A DNA stretch of 64,000 bases from Emiliania huxleyi CCMP1516 (GCF_000372725.1 NW_005199387.1:1-64000); one strand, 5' to 3'; shown: positions 53,986 through 64,000, counted from the first letter of the stretch. Made by a program: numbers and translations. The notes: a model not told the origin generated them from the sequence alone.

Positions 53986-55623
53986 ATGCGGCCCTCCTCG
54001 GCGGCGCGGCGGGGAAACTCTCCGACTTCATCCGATGCTCCCGGCGCCGCGCGGCCTCGGCGACACCGCGAGAGGCCGCCTCTCAAGCAGCTCAAGCAGC
54101 TCGACCTCTTCGGCAACGACGTGGCGGATGACAACAACCCAATTTTGACCATCGCGAGCGAGCGCTTGCGCGTCCTCGAGGACCTTCTCTCGCATGACCA
54201 GTGGGATCCGGTGGATGGGCGCGAAGAGCTGTGGCGGGAGGTGGACGGCATGCTGACAAGGTATCGCGGGTACCGCACGGTACTCCGAGTGCCCGCTCGC
54301 CCGGAGCAGCTCGTGCCATTCAGACGCAATCACATGACCCTGACGTTGAGGCCCGCAATCGACATGCTCGACCTCGAGGGCATACAATGCTTGCTCGATG
54401 CGCGTGCAGACATAAACGCGTGCTTCGCTACCGAGGATTATTCGGGGTGCACGCCGCTCACTTACGCCGTGCTACGCGGAGATACCGCCACCGTACGTCT
54501 GCTGCTGCGCCGCGGAGCGGATGTCAATCGCAAGGACGACGACAACTATGCGCCGCTGCACTGTGCCGAAAGCGCTGCGCACGTTCGCATGCTACTCGCT
54601 GCTCACGCAGATGTGAATATCATCGGGCCTGAACACAAGTCGCCACTGCACATGGTGCGTGGCCCAGAGACCATACAGGTATTGCTCGCTGCAGGCGCGA
54701 GAATGGAAGCAAAAGATGGCAATGGTGAAACACCACTCATGGTTGCCGTGTGCGAAGGCGTCGACGCGCTTGGTGATGTGCGTTGTCTGCTTGAAGCCGG
54801 TGCAGACGTGCATGCGGGTAACGCGAGTGGTGAGACGCCTCTCTACGAAGCACTTTCCTTCAACTACAGGGCATGGGGGCGGTGGCAATATCGCGCTGCT
54901 TTTGACGTTTCCAACGGCGTGGCGATGGTTCAGCTACTGTGCGCACACGGCGCTGACAAGTCGCAGGTCGAGCTTCACACACGCTCCATATTGAACCCTG
55001 ACATGACATGGAACTTTCCGGGCCGTGCTGCGGCTCAGGCTGCGCTCCGCGAGTGGTTCACGACGAGCGAGCACTGGCGCACTCCGCTACACCACTTTGA
55101 CATCCTTGGCGCCCCACACGTGCGCAAGCTCCTCCGCGACCCGTGGACGCTGCACGAGCCGCCGGCGGACCCCACGTCTTCGGGCGTGCTCAAGCCGCTC
55201 GATCTCGCCCTCTCGAAGCCGGAGGGTGCGCGTAGCGACGCCGCGTGCCTCATCGTGCGCGCGGCGGCGAGGTGGAGCCCTCTGAGCCACGACGTCTATC
55301 CGGCGGACGCGCGGCGCCTCGCGGTGCTCCTCGCGCCCATCGGCTACCACCTCGAGTACCACCGCGGCTTCCGCGGCCTCGGCGAGGTGTGGGTACGGCA
55401 CGTGCTGCCGTGGGTGGTCTCACGCGCAAGCCGCCGGCCGCTCGGCGTCGCCGACGTGCTCGCCATGCGAGGTCCGCAGCTCGCCGACGAGCTCCGCTTC
55501 CGTCGGCTCGAGAGGCCCGCAACCAAGTCGGCCATGGTCGGCGCGTTGCTCGAGGCCATCGGGGCGATTGCCAGGGACCCTGACTCTGAGTCAGAGTCGG
55601 GCAGTGCGGAGGACGAAGAGTGA
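53986..55623 (+). CDS. Ankyrin-repeat protein
   Basis: A 545-residue intronless gene. The N-terminal 110 residues contain LKQLKQLDLFGNDVADDNNP and no named domain. Ankyrin repeats span about residues 120-330: IQCLLDARADINA, GCTPLTYAVLRGDTATVRLL, LLRRGADVNRKDDDNYAPLH, VRMLLAAHADVNIIGPEHKS, IQVLLAAGARMEAKDGNGET and RCLLEAGADVHAGNASGETP. The C-terminal 200 residues are helical, with a conserved-looking LGEVWVRHVLPWVVSRASRR, and an acidic tail SESESGSAEDEE. Likely a protein-interaction scaffold. Unlike most neighbours it has no introns and slightly lower GC in the repeats. Confidence 0.9.
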   Translation: MRPSSAARRGNSPTSSDAPGAARPRRHRERPPLKQLKQLDLFGNDVADDNNPILTIASERLRVLEDLLSHDQWDPVDGREELWREVDGMLTRYRGYRTVLRVPARPEQLVPFRRNHMTLTLRPAIDMLDLEGIQCLLDARADINACFATEDYSGCTPLTYAVLRGDTATVRLLLRRGADVNRKDDDNYAPLHCAESAAHVRMLLAAHADVNIIGPEHKSPLHMVRGPETIQVLLAAGARMEAKDGNGETPLMVAVCEGVDALGDVRCLLEAGADVHAGNASGETPLYEALSFNYRAWGRWQYRAAFDVSNGVAMVQLLCAHGADKSQVELHTRSILNPDMTWNFPGRAAAQAALREWFTTSEHWRTPLHHFDILGAPHVRKLLRDPWTLHEPPADPTSSGVLKPLDLALSKPEGARSDAACLIVRAAARWSPLSHDVYPADARRLAVLLAPIGYHLEYHRGFRGLGEVWVRHVLPWVVSRASRRPLGVADVLAMRGPQLADELRFRRLERPATKSAMVGALLEAIGAIARDPDSESESGSAEDEE

Positions 55624-56026
55624 CCTTTTCGTCATGATTTCGTTTGTCGACTCTTACAGCTACAGCTGTCGGACCCGAGGCGAGAGGACTCGGCGAGAGC
55701 ATCGCGTCGCCGTGTCGGTCGGGTGGGCTCGGTCGGCGCAAATTCCTTTTCCTTTTTTTATGGACCTCGTTCGATCGGCCGGATCGGTAGCCCGGTCGAA
55801 CACCCCCCAAACAAATAAATTCCCCCTGCGAGCTGAGAGGTTTTGAGATTTCGCTCCCGCGCAAGAGTGTCATCTTCGCAACGATGGTGCCAACGGCGAA
55901 AAAGCGCCGGTGAGCAAGGACGAGATGGAGGTGCGTCTTTCCCATGCTCGCGCGCCCCCCGCGCGCGAACTATGCACACGGGCCCGGCTCGCCCGCTTGG
56001 GGGTCCACCCGGCACACCCCCGCCCC
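55624..56026. other. Intergenic
   Basis: The ankyrin gene's 3' region and the edge of the duplicated segment. AACACCCCCCAAACAAATAA at 55800 is A-rich and could be near a polyadenylation site. No gene is seen. Confidence 0.45.
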
Positions 56027-56290
56027 CTCGTTCGAGTAGCCAACACATAGATAGCTCGCCCTCCAACCAATTGAATCGAGTACGAGTAGATAGTTAGGTA
56101 CCATGGGAAGGTGATTGTATGTACCTGGGATGTTGAAGGTGCGATGAAGCAGCAGCTGCTTCGTTCGAGAGAGAGAGACACTCTTTCTCGTTCGAGTAGC
56201 TAGCCAACACATAGCCCGCCCTCCCCCAAGCCCAACCAATGAATCGCGAGTATACCATGGGAAGGTGATTTGATACCTGGGAGGGAAGTG
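56027..56290 (+). repeat. Two tandem copies of the EF-hand-gene upstream module
   Basis: TTCGAGTAGCCAACACATAG begins near 56032, and a second, closer match to 41515 begins near 56188 (TTCGAGTAGCTAGCCAACAC). Both continue with CCAACCAAT.GAATCG and GGGAAGGTGATT. The module is thus single upstream of paralogue 1 and double upstream of paralogue 2. Confidence 0.75.
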
Positions 56291-56402
56291 ATCCTCCTTA
56301 GCCTACGGTATTGTCGTCGTCGTTGTTTTTTCTCTTTTCTCCGAAACTCGGCGGCACCTGTCCCCCTCAGGCCGCGGTGGTCGCCGATTGCTGGAAGGTG
56401 CC

Positions 56403-57029
56403 ATGAAGCCCTGCCTGCTAATCGTCGGAGCTCTCGCGGCCAGCCATGCGTTTAGCACGCCCGAGTCGGCGGCTGCGATGGTCGCGCCTGCCGAGAAAAG
56501 TTTCGAGGCACTCGCCTTCGTTCCGAACGCGACAGCAATCGGCCTGGGCTTCGTCGAGTCGGCGCTCACCCAGGCCCAGGCCCACCTCGCACTGCAGCTC
56601 GGCAACCTTCTCTCCGTCAACGTCACCGCGTTCACGGACGCGTGGTGCGAAGCCGTCCTGCCTTTGATGGCCTTCAACCTCACCACGTTCACAGAGGCAA
56701 TCAAAGACCACGTGCGAGGCAAGGTTATGGCGACGTTTGGCAAAGAGGCCATCGACGAAGATGGCGACATTGAATTCGACGAGGTCAAGGAGTCCATCAG
56801 CGCGGCGTTCCTCGAGGCCGAGCCACCTGCGCTCACCGACAACAACTCACCCACCGTGGCCGAGTACGGCGCGGATGGGGATGACCCACGCGACACGGCG
56901 CTCGTTCTTCCCGCGTGGACCCTGTGGGTGACCGTGACCGTCCTCCCTGTCGCGCTCGCCGTCCGCGTCACGCGCGACTCGGCGATTCGCGCTTCGGCTG
57001 ACCCACCAGCCCCAGCGCAGATGGTCTGA
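56403..57029 (+). CDS. Secreted or membrane EF-hand-like protein, paralogue 2
   Basis: A 208-residue protein nearly identical to the product at 41960 (about ten substitutions and one missing residue near position 27). Signal peptide MKPCLLIVGALAASHAFS, the degenerate EF loop AIDEDGDIEFDE and the C-terminal hydrophobic segment are all kept. Flanking identity runs from about 56373 to 57185. Both copies keep an open frame with mostly conservative changes, so both are probably functional. Close similarity over 14 kb suggests a recent duplication or gene conversion. Confidence 0.8.
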   Translation: MKPCLLIVGALAASHAFSTPESAAAMVAPAEKSFEALAFVPNATAIGLGFVESALTQAQAHLALQLGNLLSVNVTAFTDAWCEAVLPLMAFNLTTFTEAIKDHVRGKVMATFGKEAIDEDGDIEFDEVKESISAAFLEAEPPALTDNNSPTVAEYGADGDDPRDTALVLPAWTLWVTVTVLPVALAVRVTRDSAIRASADPPAPAQMV

Positions 57030-57189
57030 GGGCCGAGGAAGGCGTTCTGCGCCCCTCTGCCGACGTGAGCTGTGAGCTCTCAGGAGCAGGAGGAGTCTGT
57101 GCCCCTCGCGCCGCTGTAGTTGCGAGGTGTGTGACGTTCACGCAGGTGACGTGCGTGCGAATGTTTGGAGTGTGTCGTCTCGATTATTA

Positions 57190-57754
57190 TTGTCGGCTGC
57201 CTGGGCGTGGTGCGTGGCATTGAGCTGGGACTACTGGCTCCGAGCGGTTCGTCGGTCCGGCGACTGTGTCCGACGACCGGCGCTGCGGCGGCCGGTGCGG
57301 GCCCCCGACGTGTGAGGGCCACTTTGTGCGGGACCTGCGCTTTCTGAGAGTTGTGGTCGAGACACAAAACGGAACCGTCCTGAGGAGACATTACAACCGC
57401 GCACACGGCACACCACCGCGCGCGTTTAAACATGGAGGGCCGTGCCGCACACAACTGCTCGACGCGGCACATTTCACACATGATCAACACTCAACCCGGC
57501 GTTTCCCACGAACGCTCCCGCCTACACCGACTATGCGCATGCACGCGCGCCACCACGCGCGCCACCAACCCATTGCGCCCTCTCCACGAGGGCATCTCTG
57601 GGCTCCGGCGGGCGCCTGGCGCAAGCCCACTGCGCCGCGACACCTACAAGGACGTGTCTCGGACATGTCGTGGACGTGTCCCGGACAAGTGTCCCGCCGG
57701 CTCCCTGTGCCGCGCCGCCTCTAGCGACACCGCCACTGGCTGGACTCCAACAGC
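57190..57754. other. Intergenic
   Basis: CACGCGCGCCACCA words and GGACGTGTC/GGACATGTC repeats (57650-57685) occur. No gene is recognised; frames are short and conflicting. Confidence 0.45.
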
Positions 57755-60052
57755 TCATATCGGCCGCAACCCCCGCTCGGACGCGGCGGCGGCTGCGGGG
57801 GAGGCGGCAGCGGCGGCGGGCGCGGCGGCAGCGGCGGCGGAAGCGGCGGCGGAGGCGGCGGGGGCTGTGGCGGCGGAGGCGGAGGCGGCGGGGGAGGCGA
57901 CGCCGCGCGAGCTGCGGTAGTCGACGATCGCGTCCGTGAGGAAAATCGTCATGCCGATGGGGGCGGCGACGGCGACGAGGTTGCGCGCCATGCCCCGCCT
58001 AATCTCGGCGTGCAGCTCGGGTGATCTCGGGCAATCTCGGCGGCGAGGTCGCGCGCCATGCCTCGCCACCATCGCGGCCGGCCGACACCTCGGCTGCCTC
58101 TCGGCTGCCTCTCGGCTGCCTCTCGGCTGCCTCTCGGCTGCCCCTCGGCTGCCCCTCGGCTGCCCCTCGGCTGCCCCTCGGCTGCCCCTCGGCTGCCCCT
58201 CGGCTGCCCCTCGGCTGCCCCTCGGCTGCCCCTCGGCTGCCCCTCGGCTGCCCCTCGGCTGCCCCTCGGCTGCCTCTCCGCTGCCTCTCGGCTGAATCTC
58301 GGCTAGATCTCGCCACAAGAAAGACGCGCCCTCGCGACGCAGCAACCGACGCGTCGTCTCGCCGAGCGCCTGACCAGAACAAATCTCGGCTAGATCTCGA
58401 CTCGATCTCGACTGCATCTCGACTGTATCTCGGCGACATCCCGGCGGCATCTCGACGGCATCTCGACGGCATCTCGACGACAACATGGGAACATCTCGAC
58501 GGCCGGCGGCATCCCCCATATCTCCCCATATCTCCCCATATCTCCCCATATCTCCCCATATCTCCCCATATCTCCCCATATCTCCCCATCCCGCGCCTCA
58601 TCCGTCTTGAACATCTCGTTTCGAATCACGTCCAGGGGGTTAGTCAGCGCGGCGCCTGGCGGCACCTCTCATTATTCTTCATGATTCTTCATGATTCTTC
58701 ATTGTTAGTAACTCCTAGTCGGCGCGGCGCCTGGCAGTTCGCATTAAACCGTTCTCACCGACCACTCAAATTAAGTGCCACGGTTCGTTAACAGCGCGGC
58801 GCCGGCGACGCCCGCAGCAATCGACTTGACCGCCGACGCCTGGACGAGATTAGCCGAGATCTCGCCGAGATGTCGCCGAGATGTCGCCGAGATCTCGCCG
58901 AAATCTCGCCGAAATCTCGCCGAGATGTCGCCGAGATGTCGCCGCGATGTCGCCGAGATGTCGCCGAGATCGGCTTGACAGCCGCCGCCCGGGACAACGG
59001 GATCGAGCTGCTGCTGCTGGCCTTGTCCGGTGGCGCGGGGGTGACGCTCCGTGGGCGCGGGAGTGACGCAACTACTTGTTGGGCATGCGCGCGCCTGGAG
59101 GACCTGTGACCTGTGGCCGGGCGCGCCGGGCGGCGCCGTCGGCTTCGGCAGCAGCTCTTGCATCGCGTCCTTCACCTAATTCATCACGGGCGACGCGTCG
59201 CAGTTGATGGTTCGCAGAAGCGGCCTCCTGCCCCGCGCCCTGCCACACACCCAGATCGCCACGACATACTTCGGCACCGTCTTTGCCACCGCGGGAACCG
59301 TGCCTAGGGGTTTGGGGGTCGGCGTTGGGGAATGGGGCCAGAGGCTTGGCGCCACTGGCTGTAGGGGACACTGTGTAGGGGCGGGAACAAGTGCTATGCA
59401 TGCGGCGGCGGCGATGGCGGAGGTGGCGAGGGCGCGGCGATGGCGGTGGCGACGGCGATGGTGGCGGTGGCGGTGACGTGAGACGGGAGAAGAAGGCGAG
59501 AGCGGGTGGGAAGGTGAGGAGAAGACGGAGGAGGAGGAGAGAAGACGATGAGAGAGGGGTGCCGGGCTCGCAGCGAGAGTGCAGGGCGAGGGTGAGGGAG
59601 AGAGCGCCGTGCCAAAGGCCGCTGACGCCGCGCGTGGCGTGGATGTGGCGGAGGGCGGCGACGAGGCCGGCGTGGCGCGAGCTGGGGTCCTGGATCGTGA
59701 TCGTCCCTCGCACGATTGGCTGGTTCACCACTTGGACCAGCGTCGAGATGCCGACCGCCGGCAGGGCGGTCGCCGCGGCAGGCGAGGCGCCCAGCGCGAG
59801 CATGCGGTCACGGCCGGCGTCGGCACAGTAGAAGATCGCGGCGCGTGCCCACGTCATGCCGAAGAGCGTCGCCGCGACGCCCTTGTACGGCGGGCCGAGC
59901 AGCACTTTTAGCCTCGCGAAGAAGGTCGGCCCCTGCGCCGTGAAGCCACTCTGCCCAATGGCAGCGGCCTTCCAGAGCGGGAAGTTGACCAGCGCGGCGA
60001 GGCCGGCGCCCGAGAGGTACGAGATCAGGTCGACCTGTGCGCCGGGAGCCAT
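57755..60052 (-). CDS. Mitochondrial carrier family (SLC25)-like protein
   Basis: From ATG 60052 the first exon reads [38 protein letters not shown] and [15 protein letters not shown], ending with [20 protein letters not shown]. Further exons give [11 protein letters not shown] (about 59280), [11 protein letters not shown] (59175), [20 protein letters not shown] then [10 protein letters not shown] (58870-58610), [20 protein letters not shown] (58370-58310) and the last exon [20 protein letters not shown]. The [10 protein letters not shown] and EG...LWRD blocks are SLC25 signatures, with diverged PX(D/E) motifs in the first repeat. The transported substrate is unknown. Introns carry 10/11-bp minisatellites and exon duplications (57977/58045; three copies at 58641, 58716, 58789). 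An in-frame extension to 60169 is possible. Confidence 0.75.
58082..58295 (+). repeat. 11-bp minisatellite (GCCCCTCGGCT)
   Basis: About 19 units of GCCTCTCGGCT and GCCCCTCGGCT in an intron of the minus-strand carrier gene. The same core as at 15352-15607 in an unrelated gene. Confidence 0.9.
58508..58590 (+). repeat. 10-bp minisatellite (ATCTCCCCAT)
   Basis: Eight near-perfect units in another intron of the carrier gene. It is related to the ATCTCCCCTAT repeats in NPRL2. Confidence 0.9.
58853..58975 (+). repeat. 11-bp minisatellite (GAGATGTCGCC)
   Basis: Eleven units of GAGATGTCGCC/GAGATCTCGCC/GAAATCTCGCC, in an intron of the carrier gene. Confidence 0.9.
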
Positions 60053-61383
60053 GCAGCGGCTTCCTGCGATCGAAGGCCGCCAACCTTCTCTGTAAGATAA
60101 CAAACGTCTCTGCTCTCGCACAAAAGGTGTGCGCATGCGGTGTGGATCGGACAGACGATTTTGACGCATGTCCGTTACGGGAGACGTAGCGCCCGGATCC
60201 TACTGGTACACTATTGTTGACACCCCTGTACGAGTACGGTATCTTCCCCCCGAGCCGGTTTTATTTTCTGTAAATACAACCCAGGACGGCCGTCAGTCTC
60301 AATTACAACAACGATGACTCCAACGATTTGAAATCCTCGCCGATATATTGACTGCAGTGAGAGCGTCCACACAGGAGTGTGTGCGATCGGAAGGCACGCC
60401 GTTCGCGACTCGCCTGGCTCGACTGCAATCAGACTCATCACTCCAGTGTTCAGACTTCGACTGCGACTAAAGCCTCTTAAACATACTGTCCATCACTCCA
60501 GATAACAGCTCCATGAACAGCTCTCAGCTGTGGTGTTCTAATCAGCCGGCAGCCACCTATCGGCTATACCTATAGCCCTACTTCCACGTCCGTAATGTCC
60601 CGGGCGTCTGGGCACATCACAAGTGCCTGGTAGAGCATATTTGATATGCATAGTATGTAGTGAAAACACGCGTTCGCACGGCCCGCACGGGTGGCCACCC
60701 GAGCTACCCCAAGCTACCGGAGAGATATATTCCCTGAGAAGCAGCCCTCCACTGGTCTACATGTATATTCCAGGGAATATCTAACGGAAAAAATGCTCGC
60801 GACCGTCTATCCACACCATATAAGTTGCAACCGCAGATTTTTTCGCGAGGCAGGTGGCTTTTCCACCTGCGACGCGTGCAGCGCGTTTTTTTATCGACAC
60901 CATATAAAGCTGCAACCTCGTCCGCCGATTTTTTCGCGACAGAGAGGGCTTTTCCACGCGCGTCGCGCGCACGCGTTTTTTCTAGGATTTCAAAAAGAAA
61001 ATGTATAATAATATTGACCTTTGCTCAAACTTGAAAATGTATAATAATATTGACCTTTGCTCAAACTTGAAAGTGCAACAAACAGGTGTGGCAGCGCATA
61101 CACAACTACGCCAGTGTGCTGGAGGAGCTACACTTTCCCAACCCCATAGCTGGCAAGAGCATCACCTGTTTCCACGCAGTAAGCGCCCGGCACCATAATT
61201 TGTGCTCGAGCAGGGAGCGCACAAGATTGGCATTATGTTATGCAAAGCGTGTTATCAGGTATGAGATGGACGCATATCCGTGTATTGCCCGACACAGTAA
61301 GGAAGACGGTGAGTGGCCGCATCAGCTGCGAACGGAACGAGTCCAGCGGAGCGCCCGGCTCAAAGTGCATTACAAAGGGCACT
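60053..61383. other. Intergenic with local duplications
   Basis: An inverted repeat (ATATTCCCTG ... CAGGGAATAT) spans about 60727-60780. Two diverged copies of an 85-bp segment containing GATTTTTTCGCGA and GGCTTTTCCAC lie at 60812-60890 and 60898-60980. A 36-bp unit (AAAATGTATAATAATATTGA...) occurs twice in tandem at 61001-61074. Composition is less GC-rich than elsewhere. No gene is recognised. Confidence 0.55.
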
Positions 61384-61808
61384 ATGAGCAACAACAACAC
61401 CCTAGATCCCTCCAACTTTGTGATGAGTCTCGTGTCTGAGGCATTTCGCAGCATCGATCTTTTGCAACACGTGCCCGAAGCGGTCCTGCGGAGATTGACG
61501 CGTCACTTTCACCGGATTCCGATCACAGTAGGCACGGTCCTCTTCAATGTGGGTGGTGCGCTACCCCTGCCTGCTCACGTTGCTTCTCTCGCTCCACCAG
61601 CTTCCTTGCATCTATGGACACGGTACGCGTAGATGCAAGCGATAGCTTCTACGTCATCGAGAGTGGCGAGTACGCAATCGAGGCGGCGATGCACCGCAGT
61701 GGCTGCAACTGTCGAGCGCAGGAGCGCTACCTCCAGTTGGTAGATTCAGACGGCTTTGGCGAACTCGCACTCCTCTCAGATCGGCCTCGTACTGGTACCG
61801 CCTGCTGA
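61384..61808 (+). CDS. Cyclic-nucleotide-binding-domain protein, N-terminal part
   Basis: Exon 1 (61384-61552) reads MSNNNTLDPSNFVMSLVSEA then FRSIDLLQHVPEAVLRRLTR and ITVGTVLFNV. An 80-bp GT-AG intron (61553-61632) leads to exon 2, DASDSFYVIESGEYAIEAA, YLQLVDSDGFGELALLSDRP and RTGTA. These are the start, the FYVI.SG turn and the FGE(L/I)ALL...R..T phosphate-binding cassette of a cNMP-binding domain, with Glu in FGEL and Arg in the following PRTGTA. The rest of the domain's C helix should follow downstream, but a telomere-type repeat and GT tract begin 7 bp after the stop at 61808, so the 3' exons are missing or far away. An ATG upstream at 61240 is an alternative. Confidence 0.65.
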
Positions 61809-61814
61809 GCCAAC

Positions 61815-61870
61815 GGGTTAGGGTTAGGGTTAGGGTTAGGGTTAGGGTTAGGGTTAGGGTTAGGGTTAGG
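61815..61870 (+). repeat. Interstitial telomere repeat (TTAGGG)n
   Basis: About nine perfect GGGTTA units. The canonical TTAGGG type agrees with a haptophyte, but it is also general among eukaryotes. Confidence 0.95.
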
Positions 61871-61872
61871 AA

Positions 61873-61892
61873 CGCGCAAACCGAGTGCCCGA

Positions 61893-61960
<68 letters not shown>

Positions 61961-62002
61961 CGCTCTGTGAGGGGTCCAGGCGCAAACCGAGTGCCCGAGT
62001 GT
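61873..62002 (+). repeat. (GT)n tract between 22-bp direct repeats
   Basis: GCGCAAACCGAGTGCCCGAG begins at about 61874 and again at 61981, enclosing about 65 bp of GT. The right copy is preceded by CAG, giving the same AG|GC edge seen at the duplicated introns. Confidence 0.9.
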
Positions 62003-62154
62003 CTCGCACGAATGAAATCGAATATCAAAAAATAAAGAAAAAACACCAACGGAACATTCCACGAAGGTGCTCATAGCCGTACAGTGAGTGCACGCGGCCC
62101 CCCGGGGTATAGTGAGGTGGTTTGACCTCTCTCTCAAGGGCACGCCTATCGTCA

Positions 62155-63217
62155 TGGGCACAATGTCAAGGGCACCAGGTTCGATGGCGCCTCGTGAAGA
62201 TGGCGGCCGGCTCTACGCCGGTGTGCAAGCCGCCGGGCGGGTCATGCTCAGCGGTGGCGTTAGCGGCGTGGCAGCTCGCGTCTGCACCCATCCCTTTGAC
62301 ACAATCAAGTCGCGGCAGCAGGTGGCGGGAAGCCTGGACGGCGGTGTGCGCCGCCTCGCGCGCGCCTCCATGCCAACGGCTCTGCTCTCTGTGCTCCGCG
62401 ACGAGGGCGTCGCGGGCCTGTATCGAGGCTTTGGCGCAGTCGCGTTCGGCGTCCCGTTTGCTAGCGCCTTTTACTTTGGAGGGTACGAGTGGAGCAAGGC
62501 TCTCCTCGGCGAGGGCACCGCAGCGTACATCTGCGCGGGACTGCTCGGCCAGAGTGCGGCCGGCCTGGTGTACACTCCGGTGGACGTCATCAAGGAGCGG
62601 CTGCAGGTTCAGAGCCTGGTGGGGAGGCAGGGCTACCGGTACGCCTCGGCACTCGACGGGCTGCGGAGCGTCGTGCGCGCCGAGGGCGCGGCGGGGCTGA
62701 TGCGCGGGTACTGGGCCAACAACGCAACGTGGTGGCCGTGGAACGTGGCCTACTTCCTCGCGTACGAGTGCGGCCGCGGCGGTGGAAGAGGCTGTGCCCG
62801 GACGCGTGTCCTCGGACCCTCGGCCCTCTTCCTCCGAATAGGCACGGGCGCGACCTCGTGGCGCGTCACGCGGGCGTCGCCGACAAGGCGCAGCTTCCGC
62901 CCGCGACCTCGTCCGCGTGCGCCTGCGCCGCCGCCGCTGCGGCGACGCTGCTCACCTCGCCCGCGGACCTCGTCAAGACGCGGCTGCAGACGGCGGTCGG
63001 AGAGAGGCGCGGTGCGGCGGCGATCGCGGCGGACCTGTACCGCGCCGAAGGTGCGCGCGCCTTTTTTGCGGGGGCGCCGGCTCGCGTGCTCGCCATCGCG
63101 CCCGGGAGTGCCATCTCCTTCTTCCTCTACGAGGTCGCCAAGCGGCTCGCGGCCCCCACTTGCACTGGCGAGCTCCCGCAGCTGGAGAGGATGAAGCGAG
63201 CGCGGTCGGAAGTCTGA
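62155..63217 (+). CDS. Mitochondrial carrier family (SLC25) transporter
   Basis: Exon 1 (62155-62767) and exon 2 (62842-63217), joined over a 74-bp GT-AG intron that restores the frame at AYEHGRDLVARHAGVADKAQ. All three carrier repeats are present, with signatures HPFDTIKSRQQ, TPVDVIKERLQVQ and SPADLVKTRLQ, and the follow-up motifs EGVAGLYRGF, EGAAGLMRGYW and EGARAFFAGAPARVLAIAPG. Length (about 328 residues) is normal for SLC25. The substrate is not deducible by eye. The first 30 residues are not an obvious targeting peptide. The start at 62155 (MGTMSRAPGS) has an alternative at 62164. Its gene neighbour at 57755 is a much more diverged carrier, so a recent local duplication is unlikely. Confidence 0.9.
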
Positions 63218-64000
63218 CATTTCGAGAGACATTGACAAGACACAAAGTCAACCAAAAAAAAGCGCCCTCGTCGATCTGTGCGAGACGAGAGGTGGAGCAG
63301 GACGAGTTGCGGAGATCAGCAGGAGGATGTACCTCGAAGAGATTAGGAGCAGCAGGGACCCGAGGGGGACCAGGTGGAAGACGGCTAGTGCTAGTCCCCC
63401 ATCGGGAGAACGACCCCGGCTAAAGGGGATGTGGACCGTGAGTTGAGGAAATCGGAGGACGCGACCCACTTCGCCACAGACGGTGTCCCGCGCCTCGCCG
63501 CTATGACGGCGACACGGCCGCAGCTCGTGTGCGTGTCGCTTGTCCGGAGTGAATACTCCAACGCGCTCGTCGGTGACGGTGTCCTCCAACCTGCGCCGCG
63601 CTCGGCGAACCTCGACAGCGCCTTCGATGGCATGCAGCTCTTTGCGCCTGAAGCTTGGAGAGCAGCTCCTCTGCTGCTCACACGCTCTGCACAGACGGCA
63701 CAGCCTACTGTGCGGCTGCCACAGCTGTGACAGCGATGGGCTCGCCCTCACTGGCCCTCAGTCACTTGTGCTGCGGCTTGTGTGAGCGACACTGCTCGGC
63801 GACTCGCCGGCACACTGTGAGACCATGGGTCTGAGGTTAAACCACGCTACCAGCGCTTGATCACATCGGCCCCGCGGGCACGCTGCCGGCGTGGGAGGCG
63901 CGCAGCCGGCGAGTGCGCGAGGCGAGCACGGGGACGACCAGGCCGGCGCGATCTCCGCCTCCGAGCTGCACCTGCTGGCACTCGCCTCGCCTCGCGACGA
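63218..64000. other. Right end, no gene recognised
   Basis: A plus frame 63431-63730 (about 99 residues, ATRPQLVCVSLVRSEYSNAL) and an opposing minus frame both remain open, but neither shows a domain. The sequence runs to the window edge and could contain an exon of a gene beyond it. Confidence 0.35.

Overview
The window looks like nuclear DNA of a GC-rich unicellular alga, most likely a haptophyte of the Emiliania/Gephyrocapsa type. That is an inference from several signs: strong G/C preference at third codon positions, many short introns that fit GC-AG as well as GT-AG boundaries, TTAGGG-type repeats, abundant microsatellites and minisatellites, hydroxyproline-rich-type SPP runs, and a gene content of eukaryotic signalling, transport and ubiquitin proteins. 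There are no operons or bacterial-style genes. One run of exactly 100 N and a poly-G start mark it as a draft scaffold.

Layout. 0-5.6 kb holds repeats and transposon-like sequence: an element with CTATTAG-rich ends, an ORF fragment shared with 53 kb, and a pair of near-identical 223-bp direct repeats. 5.6-18 kb is gene-dense: a GH39-like glycosidase (-), a methyltransferase-like fragment (+) overlapping a conserved algal protein (-), a Ser/Thr kinase (-), an HAD phosphatase of the SAK type (-), an EGF-like membrane protein (-) and an RWD-RING ubiquitin ligase like RNF25 (+). 20-27 kb has a major-facilitator transporter (+) and a convergent membrane protein with a SHOCT-like segment (-). 27.7-34 kb is accessory: a SANT/Myb protein, a retroelement fragment, an SPP-rich protein, a fossil Rep-type viral helicase with AAGTGACGG repeats, a coiled-coil gene and a Cys/His-rich gene. 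34.6-39.2 kb is an NPRL2 (GATOR1) gene. 39-57 kb has two nearly identical secreted EF-hand-like genes, a P450-like fragment, a large secreted NXPE-like protein, a giant ankyrin-kinase-RING protein with a divergent acidic protein, and a second ankyrin protein. 57.7-63.2 kb has two mitochondrial-carrier genes flanking a cyclic-nucleotide-binding-domain gene and an interstitial telomere repeat.

The most striking feature is the introns. Across at least seven unrelated genes, nearly every intron I could place by protein homology sits between two near-identical copies of the adjoining exon sequence (about 13-36 bp). The repeat distance is usually 62-84 bp, and splicing at the same AG|G point in both copies restores the reading frame. 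In NPRL2 and one carrier gene the unit has multiplied to three or four copies at near-constant period. The filler between copies is of three kinds: a recurring GTTCAC...GTGAAC hairpin shared between genes, AT-rich TTAATTAA sequence, or 10-11-bp minisatellites. This looks like intron gain by tandem duplication or introner insertion, caught at several stages.
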